In this document: piece by piece, positions 32,301 through 42,976 of the stretch
Layout of the letters: each line of letters opens with the position of its first letter
How positions within the stretch are numbered: the first letter of the stretch is position 1
From: Galaxea fascicularis
Lineage: Eukaryota > Cnidaria > Anthozoa > Scleractinia > Euphylliidae
DNA: 64,000 nucleotides
Assembly (NCBI GenBank): GCA_948470475.1
Contig: OX419343.1
Coordinates: 4,007,983 to 4,071,982 of the forward strand
Reading direction: 5' to 3'
Notes under the pieces: generated by a model
Databases searched by the model: none
What the model was told of the DNA's origin: nothing
What the model saw: the letters and a program-made list of their open reading frames with translations, nothing else
Position numbers and translations under genes: made by a program

Positions 32301-35300
32301 CTTGAGGTGCTTGTACTGCTTGAGGTGCTTCTACTACTTGAGGAGCTTGTACTACTTGAGGTGCTTGTACTGCTTGAGGTCCTTGTACTACTTGAGGTGC
32401 TTTGTGCTACTTGAGGTCCTTGTACTACTTCAGGTGGTTGTACTGCTTGAGGTGCTTGTACTACTTGAGGTGCTTGTACTGCTTGAGGTGTTTGTACTAC
32501 TTGAGGTGCTTGTACTACTTGACTTGCTTGTACTACTTGAGGTGCTTGTACTGCTTGAGGTGTTTGTACTGCTTGAGGTGCTTGTACTACTTGAGGTGCT
32601 TGTACTACTTGAGGTGCTTTGTGCTACTTGAGGTCCTTGTACTACTTCAGGTGGTTGTACTGCCACTTGAGGTGTTTGTACTACTTGAGTTGTTTGTACT
32701 ACTTGAGTTGTTTGTACTACTTGAGGTGTTTGTACCACTTGAGTTGTTTGTACCAGTTGAGGTGTTTGTACCAGTTGAGGTGTTTGTACCACTTGAGTTG
32801 TTTGTACTACTTGAGGTGTTTGTACTACTTGAGGTGTTTGTACCACTTGACGTGTTTGTACTACTTGAGGTGTTTGTACCACTTGAGGTGTTTTTACCAC
32901 TTGAGGTGTTTGTACTACTTGAGGTGTTTGTACTACTTGAGGTGTTTGTACTACTTGAGGTGGTTGTACTACTTGAGTTGCTTGTACTACTTGAGGTGCT
33001 TGTACTGCTTGAGGTGCTTGTACTGCTTGAGGTGCTTGTACTGCTTGAGGTGCTTGTACTACTTGAGGTGCTTGTACTACTTGAGGTGCTTTGTGCTACT
33101 TGAGGTCCTTGTACTACTTCAGGTGGTTGTACTGCTTGAGGTGCTTGTACTACTTGAGGTGTTTGTACCACTTGAGGTGCTTGTACTGCTTGAGGTGTTT
33201 GTACTACTTGAGGTGCTTGTACTGCTTGAGGTGTTTGTACTGCTTGAGGTGCTTGTACTACTTGAGGTGTTTGTACTACTTGAGGTGTTTGTACTACTTG
33301 AGTTGTTTGTACCACTTGAGGTGTTTGTACTACTTGAGGTGTTTGTACCACTTGAAGTGTTTGTACCAGTTGAGGTGTTTGTACTACTTGAGGTGTTTGT
33401 ACTACTTGAGGTGTTTGTACTACTTGATGTGTGTGTACCACTTGAGGTGTTTGTACCACTTGAGTTGTTTGTACTACTTGAGGTGTTTGTACCACTTGAG
33501 GTGTTTGTACTACTTGAGGTGTTTGTACCAGTTGAGGTGTTTGTACTACTTGAGGTGTTTGTACCAGTTGAGGTGTTTGTACCACTTGAGGTGTTTGTAC
33601 CACTTGAGGTGTTTGTACTGCTTGAGGTGTTTGTACTGCTTGAGGTGCTTGTACTACTTGAGTAATGCTTGTACTGCTTGAGGTGCTCGTACTACTTAAG
33701 GTGTTTGTACTGCTTGAGATGTTTGTACTACTTGAGGTGTTTGTACTACTTGAGGTGTTTGTACCACTTGAGGTGTTTGTACTACTTGAGGTGTTTGTAC
33801 CACTTGAAGTGTTTGTACCAGTTGAGGTGTTTGTACTACTTGAGGTGTTTGTACCACTTGAGGTGTTTGTACTACTTGAGGTGTTTGTACCACTTGAGTT
33901 GTTTGTACTACTTGAGGTGTTTGTACTACTTGAGGTGTTTGTACCACTTGAGTTGTTTGTACTACTTGAGGTGTTTGTACTACTTGAGGTGTTTGTACTA
34001 CTTGAGTTGTTTGTACTACTTGAGGTGTTTGTACTACTTGAGGTGTTTGTACCACTTGAGTTGTTTGTACTACTTGAGTTGTTTGTACTACTTGAGGTGT
34101 TTGTACTACTTGAGGTGTTTGTACTACTTGAGTTGTTTGTACTACTTGAGGTGTTTGTACCACTTGAAGTGTTTGTACTACTTGAGTTGTTTGTACTACT
34201 TGAGGTGTTTGTACCACTTGAGTTGTTTGTACTACTTGAGTTGTTTGTACTACTTGAGGTGTTTGTACTACTTGAGGTGTTTGTACTACTTGAGTTGTTT
34301 GTACTACTTGAGGTGTTTGTACCAGTTGAGGTGTTTGTACTACTTGAGGTGTTTGTACCACTTGAGGTGTTTGTACCACTTGAGGTGTTTGTACTACTTG
34401 ATGTGTGTGTACCACTTGAGTTGTTTGTACCACTTGAGGTGTTTGTACCACTTGAGGTGTTTGTACTACTTGAGGTGCTTGTACTACTTGAGGTGTTTGT
34501 ACTACTTGAGGTGCTTGTACTACTTGAGGTGTTTGTACCACTTGAGGTGTTTGTACTACTTGAGGTGTTTGTACCACTTGAGGTGTTTGTACCACTTGAG
34601 GTGTTTGTACTACTTGAGTTGTTTGTACCACTTGAGTTGTTTGTACCACTTGAGGTGTTTGTACTACTTGAGGTGTTTGTGTCACTTGAGGTGTTTGTAC
34701 CACTTGAGGTGTTTGTACCACTTGAGTTGTTTGTACCACTTGAGGTGTTTGTACTACTTGAGGTGTTTGTGTCACTTGAGGTGTTTGTACCACTTGAGGT
34801 GTTTGTACTACTTGAGGTGTTTGTACTACTTGAGGTGTTTGTACCACTTGAGGTGTTTGTACTACTTGAGGTGTTTGTACTACTTGAGGTGTTTGTACCA
34901 CTTGAGGTGTTTGTACTACTTGAGGTGTTTGTACCAGTTGAGGTGTTTGTACTACTTGAGGTGTTTGTACCACTTGAGGTGTTTGTACCACTTGAGTTGT
35001 TTGTACTACTTGAGGTGTTTGTACTACTTGAGGTGTTTGTACCACTTGAGGTGTTTGTACCACTTGAGGTGTTTGTACCACTTGAGGTGTTTGTACCACT
35101 TGAGTTGTTTGTACTACTTGATGTGATTGTACTACTTGAGGTGTTTGTACTACTTGATGTGTTTGTACTACTTGAGGTGTTTGTACCACTTGAGGAGTTT
35201 GTACCACTTGAGGTGTTTGTACCACTTGAGGTGTTTGTACCACTTGAGGTGTTTGTACTACTTGAGGTGTTTGTACTACTTGAGGTGTTTGTACTACTTG

Positions 35301-35513
35301 AGTTGTTTGTACTACTTGAGGTGTTTGTACCACTTGAGGTGTTTGTACCACTTGAGGTGTTTGTACCAGTTGAGGTGTTTGTACCAGTTGAGGTGTTTGT
35401 ACCACTTGAGTTGTTTGTACTACTTGATGTGATTGTACTACTTGAGGTGTTTGTACTACTTGATGTGTTTGTACTGCTTGAGGTGTTTGTGCTACTTGAG
35501 GTGTTTGTACTGC
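29349..35513. repeat. 18-bp minisatellite, left block (about 342 units)
   Basis: Tandem units of ACTACTTGAGGTGCTTGT (plus-strand reading) over 6.2 kb with few indels. Variants recur: GTGC/GTGT, TACTAC/TACCAC/TACTGC, GAGGTG/GAGTTG/GATGTG, GAGGTCC. From 29349 to about 32.6 kb the GTGC form dominates; beyond, GTGT and TACCAC dominate. A 19-nt unit (GGTGCTTTGTGC) shifts frame at 29.5, 32.4, 32.6 and 33.1 kb. The period is six codons and the unit has a stop in only one frame per strand, so ORFs of hundreds of residues appear in four frames. None begins with a plausible signal or domain, and substitutions do not favour any frame, so I call it non-coding satellite. Confidence 0.97.
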
Positions 35514-35517
35514 TTAA

Positions 35518-36352
35518 AGACCCATGCCGGACCAATATGCTTTGCGCGCGTCTATTATTGTTTTGTCAAACATAAGGAGGAGGCGCCATTGTGTGATGCG
35601 GTTGCCAAAGTTTGAATATTTCGCGTGCTTGTCGGTTGATCAGAGCACAATATGAGTTCATCATTGTCTTTATTGGAAAACTCTCTGGAGGAGAGAAATT
35701 TAGGCGAAAGATGGCTCAATAGTAGCGGATAACGAGAAGGAGGAAGACGAAGCCGTCGAGATTGAAGAGGTTTGAGAAAAATTTTCGGTAACTCCAAATG
35801 TTCCCTACCTTCCATCTCGTTCACACGGGCTGTTAAAATGAACAAAGCTGTGATACATAAGCATTGTAACAAAGCTATAAGAAATAAACAAACCATCGAA
35901 TTCTAGGTCCTAAACTTGATGCTCTGTGGTCTGTTTGATGCAGTAGATACTCAGCAAAGGCAGTTCGTTGCTTCCGAGAACCCAAGAGTAATTTTCCTCT
36001 CATGCCATAGTTCAAACACAGATGATCGTACCATGATATAACGGGCACAACCAGATAAACGTGGCCTCCACTTACGCGAAGGTACGGCCATCAAAATGCC
36101 ATACGATCAGAGCTTTCTAGGAGTTCATCATATTCACTCTACAGATATTGCAATTCCAAAAAAATCATCAAAATCAACACACAAGTGAAATGGTGAAATC
36201 CTTTGGGCAACGAAACGTAAAATCAAGCTCCATAAACGCTGGATGGAAGCGGATTGCTGTGGATTCAACGGTCTTCACTTGACTTTTCGACTCACAAAAA
36301 ATATGGCGACTTGACTTGACGCGCGCAAAGCATATTGGTCCGGCATGGGTCT
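35518..36352. mobile_element. TTAA-flanked piggyBac-like non-autonomous element inside the satellite
   Basis: 835 bp bounded by perfect 35-bp inverted repeats starting AGACCCATGCCGGACCAATA, each next to TTAA (35514-35517 and 36353-36356). TTAA is the specific target of piggyBac transposases. The interior has no transposase; it holds only short ORFs, one (35555-35896, minus) with a hydrophobic start but no recognisable family. The target TTAA is itself a satellite variant (CTTAAGG in place of CTTGAGG). Confidence 0.85.
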
Positions 36353-36356
36353 TTAA

Positions 36357-39300
36357 GGTGTTTGTACCACTTGAGTTGTTTGTACTACTTGATGTGATTG
36401 TACTACTTGAGGTGTTTGTACTACTTGATGTGTTTGTACTGCTTGAGGTGTTTGTGCTACTTGAGGTGTTTGTACTGCTTAAGGTGTTTGTACCACTTGA
36501 GTTGTTTGTACTACTTGAGGTGTTTGTACTACTTGAGGTGTTTGTACTACTTGAGGTGTTTGTACTACTTGATGTGTGTGTACCACTTGAGGTGTTTGTA
36601 CCACTTGAGGTGTTTGTACCACTTGAGTTGTTTGTACTACTTGAGGTGTTTGTACTACTTGAGGTGTTTGTACCACTTGAGGTGTTTGTACTACTTGAGG
36701 TGTTTGTACTACTTGAGGTGACTTTGTACTACTTGAGGTGCTTGTACCACTTGAGTTGTTTGTACTACTTGAGGTGTTTGTACTACTTGATGTGTTTGTA
36801 CCACTTGAGGTGTTTGTACTACTTGAGGTGTTTGTACCACTTGATGTGTGTGTACCACTTGAGGTGTTTGTACCACTTGAGGTGTTTGTACCACTTGAGG
36901 TGTTTGTACCACTTGAGGTGTTTGTACTACTTGAGGTGTTTGTACTACTTGATGTGTGTGTACCACTTGAGTTGTTTGTACTGCTTGAGGTGTTTGTACC
37001 AGTTGAGGTGTTTGTACTACTTGAGGTGTTTGTACCACTTGAGGTGTTTGTACTACTTGAGGTGTTTGTACTACTTGAGGTGTTTGTACTACTTGAGGTG
37101 TTTGTACCACTTGAGGTGTTTGTACCACTTGAGGTGTTTGTACCACTTGAGTTGTTTGTACTACTTGAGTTGTTTGTACTACTTGAGTTGTTTGTACTAC
37201 TTGAGGTGTTTGTACTACTTGAGGTGTTTGTACTACTTGAGGTGTTTGTACTACTTGAGGTGTTTGTACTACTTGAGGTGTTTGTACTACTGGAGGTTTT
37301 TGTACCACTTGAGGTGTTTGTACTACTTGAGGTGTTTGTACCACTTGAGGTGTTTGTACTACTTGAGGTGTTTGTACCACTTGAGGTGTTTGTACTACTT
37401 GATGTGATTGTACTACTTGAGGTGTTTGTACTACTTGATGTGTTTGTACTGCTTGAGGTGTTTGTACTGCTTGAGGTGTTTGTACCACTTGAGTTGTTTG
37501 TACTACTTGATGTGATTGTACTGCTTGAGGTGTTTGTGCTACTTGAGGTGTTTGTACTACTTGAGGTGTTTGGACTACTTGAGGTGTTTGTACTACTTGA
37601 GGTGTTTGTACTACTTGATGTGTGTGTACCACTTGAGGTGTTTGTACTACTTGATGTGATTGTACTACTTGAGGTGTTTGTACTACTTGATGTGTTTGTA
37701 CTGCTTGAGGTGTTTTTACCACTTGATGTGTTTGTACCACTTGAGGTGTTTGTACCACTTGAGGTGTTTGTACCACTTGAGGTGTTTGTACCACTTGAGG
37801 TGTTTGTACTACTTGAGGTGTTTGTACTACTTGATGTGTGTGTACCACTTGAGTTGTTTGTACTACTTGAGGTGTTTGTACTACTTGATGTGTGTGTACC
37901 ACTTGAGTTGTTTGTACTGCTTGAGGTGTTTGTACCAGTTGAGGTGTTTGTACTACTTGAGGTGTTTGTACCACTTGAGGTGTTTGTACTACTTGAGGTG
38001 TTTGTACTACTTGAGGTGTTTGTACTACTTGAGGTGTTTGTACTACTTGATGTGTGTGTACCACTTGAGGTGTTTGTACCACTTGAGGTGTTTGTACCAC
38101 TTGAGTTGTTTGTACTACTTGAGGTGTTTGTACCACTTGAGTTGTTTGTACTACTTGAGGTGTTCGTACTACTTGAGGTGTTTGTGTCACTTGAGGTGTT
38201 TGTACTACTTGAGGTGTTTGTACTACTTGATGTGTGTGTACCACTTGAGTTGTTTGTACTGCTTGAGGTGTTTGTACCAGTTGAGGTGATTGTACTACTT
38301 GAGGTGTTTGTACCACTTGAGGTGTTTGTACTACTTGAGGTGTTTGTACTACTTGAGGTGTTTGTACTACTTGAGGTGTTTGTACCACTTGATGTGTGTG
38401 TACCACTTGAGGTGTTTGTACCACTTGAGGTGTTTGTACCACTTGAGGTGTTTGTACTACTTGAGGTGTTTGTACTACTTGAGGTGTTTGTACCACTTGA
38501 GGTGTTTGTACCACTTGAGTTGTTTGTACTAATTGAGGTGTTTGTACCACTTGAGGTGTTTGTACTAATTGAGGTGTTTGTACCAGTTGAGGTGTTTGTA
38601 CTACTTGAGGTGTTTGTACCACTTGAGGTGTTTGTACTACTTGAGGTGTTTGTACTACTTGAGGTGTTTGTACTACTTGAGGTGTTTGTACTACTTGAGG
38701 TGTTTGTACCACTTGAGGTGTTTGTACCACTTGAGGTGTTTGTACTACTTGAGGTGTTTGTACTACTTGAGGTGTTTGTACTACTTGAGGTGTTTGTACC
38801 ACTTGAGGTGTTTGTACCACTTGAGGTGTTTGTACCACTTGAGGTGTTTGTACTACTTGAGGTGTTTGTACTACTTGATGTGTGTGTACCACTTGAGTTG
38901 TTTGTACCACTTGAGGTGTTTGTACCACTTGAGGTGTTTGTACCACTTGAGTTGTTTGTACTACTTGAGGTGTTTGTACCACTTGAGTTGTTTGTACTAC
39001 TTGAGGTGTTTGTACCAGTTGAGGTGTTTGTACTACTTGAGGTGTTTGTACCAGTTGAGGTGTTTGTACTACTTGAGGTGTTTGTACCACTTGAGGTGTT
39101 TGTACTACTTGAGTTGTTTGTACTACTTGAGGTGTTTGTACCACTTGAGTTGTTTGTACTACTTGAGGTGTTTGTACCAGTTGAGGTGTTTGTACTACTT
39201 GAGGTGTTTGTACCAGTTGAGGTGTTTGTACCACTTGAGGTGTTTGTACCACTTGAGGTGTTTGTACCACTTGAGGTGTTTGTACCACTTGAGGTGTTTG

Positions 39301-39946
39301 GGTACTTGAGGTGTTTGTACCACTTGAGGTGTTTGTACTACTTGAGGTGTTTGTACCACTTGAGGTGTTTGTACTACTTGAGGTGTTTGTGCTACTTGAG
39401 ATGTTTGTACTACTTGAGGTGTTTGTACCACTTGAGGTGTTTGTGCTACTTGAGGTGTTTGTACTACTTGAGGTGTTTGTACCACTTGAGGTGCTTGTAC
39501 TACTTGAGGTGTTTGTACTACTTGAGGTGTTTGTACTACTTGAGGTGTTTGTTCCACTTGAGGAGTTTGTACCACTTGAGGTGTTTGTACTACTTGAGGT
39601 GCTTGTACCACTTGAGGTGTTTGTACTACTTGAGGTGTTTGTACTACTTGAGGTGTTTGTACTACTTGAGGTGCTTGTACTACTTGAGGTGTTTGTACCA
39701 CTTGAGGTGTTTGTACTACTTGAGGTGTTTGTACTGCTTGAGGTGTTTGTACCACTTGAGGTGTTTGTACTACTTGAGGTGTTTGTACTACTTGAGGTGT
39801 TTGTACTACTTGAGGTGTTTGTACCACTTGAGGTGTTTGTACTACTTGAGGTGTTTGTACCACTTGAGGTGTTTGTACCACTTGAGGTGTTTGTACTACT
39901 TGAGGTGTTTGTACTACTTGAGGTGTTTGTACTACTTGAGGTGTAC
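36357..39946. repeat. 18-bp minisatellite, right block (about 199 units)
   Basis: Continuation of the array beyond the inserted element, mainly the GTGT/TACCAC variants, with a recurring TTGATGTGTGTGTACCACTT marker spaced irregularly (about 50 to 670 bp). The array ends at ACTTGAGGTGTACTTGTACA and passes into unique sequence. Small frame breaks occur near 36721 and 39303. Confidence 0.97.
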
Positions 39947-40127
39947 TTGTACATTTGAATCTGGCTAAAAAGAGGAAAAAATGCAAGTTAGAAGGGACAG
40001 GAAAAAATAAAATCGCTTACCTTTGGTGCATTTGCTTCTTTAAAATGGTGAATCGCCGTAGCTGTAATACTGTACATAATGGGATTTAAAAGCGGGATTG
40101 GAACAGGTTGGGATAGTAGACTTCGAC

Positions 40128-40160
40128 TTAACCCTTTGTGACCTGATGGGACACCTGATG
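40128..40160 (+). mobile_element. Candidate 5' end of a piggyBac-like element
   Basis: TTAA followed by CCCTTTGTGACCTGATGG, a CCC-starting terminus of the kind found in piggyBac elements, 260 bp upstream of the transposase relic. I could not find the matching inverted end downstream. Confidence 0.4.
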
Positions 40161-40393
40161 GTTGATATATTTCGGCCATGACCACAATCAGCTAAATTTT
40201 GCTCAGCGGATTCGTAATTTTTAGTGCCCAGACTTCCCAGATGACAACAACGGCTGGCACTCGTTTCCATCTCTCAAACTGACATCGCCATCTTGGTTTT
40301 TGTAATTCGTATCTTTTTGAGTCAGTTTTGGAGGGTTTTTTTCGATTTCTTCGATCATCAATTTTCCCGGGAAATATTGAAGGCCTTGTCATT

Positions 40394-40995
40394 ATGGCGA
40401 GTGCCTGTCAGCGCTTGACACAGGATGAAATGTACGATTATTTGAACGAAAACTTCGATATCCTGACGATGGAGCCAATTCTGATATTGAAGGACTCGAT
40501 GAAGATAGTTTGGATGAACAAAGCGACGAGTTTGTTCCGGAAGCCGCCAACATAGACATTATTTTCGTAGGCGAAGATGATATCGATGTCAACCTTGCAG
40601 CTGTTGACATCGTAGAAAACACTGGGCATGGGAGAGGCAGACCTTCAAATGTAAGTGTAGATGACTTTGAATGGAGTTGTGAGAGAGGAAATATTGAGAT
40701 TACTAGCTTTTCTCAAGCGGTTGGACCAACTCAAGTTATGCCCGACAACATTACTGCTGTTGACTTTTTCCAGCTGTTTGTTGACAACCGTATTTTAGGA
40801 AATATAGTTCGGGAAACAAATCGCTATGCACGCCAGTCATTGGCAGCAAAACATAAAGATCCTGAGAGCTGGAATGAACTTTCTTTGGAACTGAAGGCCT
40901 TTTTTGGACTTCTTATTGGTATGAGCATACATAGATTGCCATGTCTCCGAGATAACTGGTCCTCAGACTGGATTTTGGGTTTTAAAATAGCCTAA
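40394..40995 (+). pseudogene. piggyBac-type transposase fragment (PGBD-like), frameshifted and truncated
   Basis: An ATG at 40394 opens a frame (MASACQRLTQDEMYDYLNEN) that is lost after about 20 codons. The body continues in another frame, read from 40510 (MDEQSDEFVPEAANIDIIF). It shows the acidic N-terminus and then the start of the DDE_Tnp_1_7 domain: FFQLFVDNRILGNIVRETNR, ELKAFFGLLIG, LPCLRDNWSSDWILGF. It stops before any catalytic Asp. About 600 bp of 3' sequence and an A run (about 41608-41625) follow. This is a dead, internally deleted relic. Confidence 0.75.
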
Positions 40996-41956
40996 AGCAA
41001 GAAGGAATTGTCTACTGAGTATAACATACTGGTTTAGTTGTCCATCGGACATTACTTTTTAGCATAGGTTAATTTTGTGTTGTGATGGGATTGTGTGACA
41101 TGCCATGTCACATGACCAAAGTAGCATTTGCAGTGGCAAATAGTGACAGAAAACATCGAAATTCTTTTTGTTATACTCATTGGACATAGCTCTTGGTTTT
41201 AATGTACAAAACATAATTTTAGCTTTCAGATTGAGCATTGACTGCCATAAACATTGCATCCTTGTTTACATCTGTGACACTGATTATTGAATTTGATGTC
41301 ATCTGACACCTGTCAAGAGATGTCAATAATTTTTTTGAATACTGTTCTATGAAAAACTGTTCTTGATGTAAATACTGTTTAAGTTTGGGACTAAAAGAGT
41401 AAAAATTGAATATTTTACAGGATTTTTAGATTTTTATCCTCAAATATTTACTTGTTTGATGTGCCTTAAATATACCTTTATTTACACTTCATCTCTTGGA
41501 AACAACTTCGCTTTTAGTTTTATCGACAGAATGACCTTGTATGAAACATTGAAGAAACCAGTTTTCTGTAGTGTGAAACACATTTCTCTCAATTTCTACG
41601 ACAATTGAAAAAAAAAAAAAAAAAAGAGACACAAAACTCGTACTTGATCTCTATCTGCCGAATACCAAACGGATAACTTCAGGATTCACAGACGCGATCA
41701 TATTAGAGGCTTTACGAAAGATGCAGGTACAGAATATGTAGCCTTCCCACAAATGACTCCAGTTAATAATCAGCGCAATAGAGCTTAGATCTTTACAGGG
41801 AATTACACAAGAAGTGTATCTCAAACATTTTCCAGTAACAAAGACATAATTCTCTTTGCGAAGTGGCAACATGCATTTTAAATAGTAACCGTTATGAAAT
41901 GAAAAACTATTTATATTTAAAGAGAAATTGCGAGCGATCTCGGTAAGACCAGGAGG

Positions 41957-42649
41957 GGCGCGATTCATTGAACCAAAATTTCCGGAAATTTCGGTCCAAA
42001 ACTCAATGGATCAGTTTGGTCCACCTGGGTTTTTTTTTCGGAAAAACGGGTCCACCTTCTGAGGTGAACCCGTTGGTTCGGTTGGACTTTTTTCCATTTG
42101 ACAATTATTTTCCGACCCATTCTCGTGGCCAGCACCTCTCTGTCCAGTTCTTTCAGGTTGATTTTCAACATGGACAGCAAACGTTTTCTGTGCAGTCACC
42201 CTCATTCCCAGGGCTTTTCCCTAGAAAGAAAAGCCCTGGGGACGAGGTTGCTGTGCAGTAATTTTGTTTTTTTAGCAGCAGATTTATCGCTGCTCCTTTT
42301 ATATTCATGTGCTACAACAACAGGTACGTAGCTGTTTCGCAAGCGAGTTTTTAAAACGATCTGTTTCCATGTTTTCATTGTCTCGAGCATCTAAACGCCG
42401 ATCAAACTCCCGACATTTTTATTTTCTTAGGTTTATGTTAGCTGTTGAAAATTCTTTTCCCATTCACGATGAGACTGAGGTCAACTTGATCACGAGAGAA
42501 CACTTGAGCGATGGGAAGACGACAAATCAGGGCGAAAAACACGTCTTGAGAAAGGAATGAAACGAGACCGACCCGGCGTCGCGTTCCATTCGCCTCCAAG
42601 AAATTCGAAACTTCGGTCCGGAAATTTTTCGGTTGAATGGATTGCGCTT
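41957..42649. mobile_element. Inverted-repeat DNA element, non-autonomous
   Basis: Terminal repeats GGCGCGATTCATTGAACC...TTTCCGGAAATTTCGG (left) and the inverse CTTCGGTCCGGAAATTT...GGTTGAATGGATTGCGC (right). The interior has a poly-T run, a hairpin at 42203-42246 (CCCAGGGCTTTTC / GAAAAGCCCTGGGG) and no transposase. The type looks familiar from anthozoan genomes, but I cannot name the superfamily. Confidence 0.65.
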
Positions 42650-42886
42650 TAAAAACAGCAGTGACATTAAAGGTTCATTTCCAACCTTGATGCATCGCGC
42701 CCAGCTGCCGTTGATTCTTGAATTTCGTATAACACGAAATTACTGAGGCCTTCGAAGTATCAAGCTGTTTTCCTGATCAAAAAACGTATTGGGTGTGCAT
42801 TGTCTATTATTACATTTGAGCGCTAAATTTTTGATCATCCAAATACCATTTTTGTGTCTGTTCGTTTGGTAATTAATGAATGGTTG

Positions 42887-42976
42887 CACACCCAATGTCG
42901 ATCTGCACTCCCAAAGTCGGTCTGCACACCCAATGTCGATCTGCACACCTAATGTCGATTTGCACACCTAACGTCG
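42887..42976. repeat. 19-bp tandem repeat, 4.7 copies
   Basis: Units CACACCCAATGTCGATCTG, CACTCCCAAAGTCGGTCTG and relatives in direct tandem. Confidence 0.9.

Noticed and set aside
35555..35896. 113-codon minus-strand ORF with a hydrophobic start inside the TTAA-flanked element
   Set aside because: No recognisable family, no splice or promoter evidence, and within a non-autonomous transposon.
29349..39946. Possible CRISPR-like array
   Set aside because: Units are contiguous 18-mers with no spacers, and the window is eukaryotic.
29359..39986. More than a dozen ORFs of 100-1081 codons on both strands
   Set aside because: They follow from the 18-bp period with stops in only one frame per strand. 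They overlap each other fully, start at random Met codons, have no domains, and no frame shows selection.
41608..41625. Poly(A) run as evidence that the transposase relic is a processed retrocopy
   Set aside because: No target duplication around it could be found, and A runs are common here; internal deletion explains the relic equally well.
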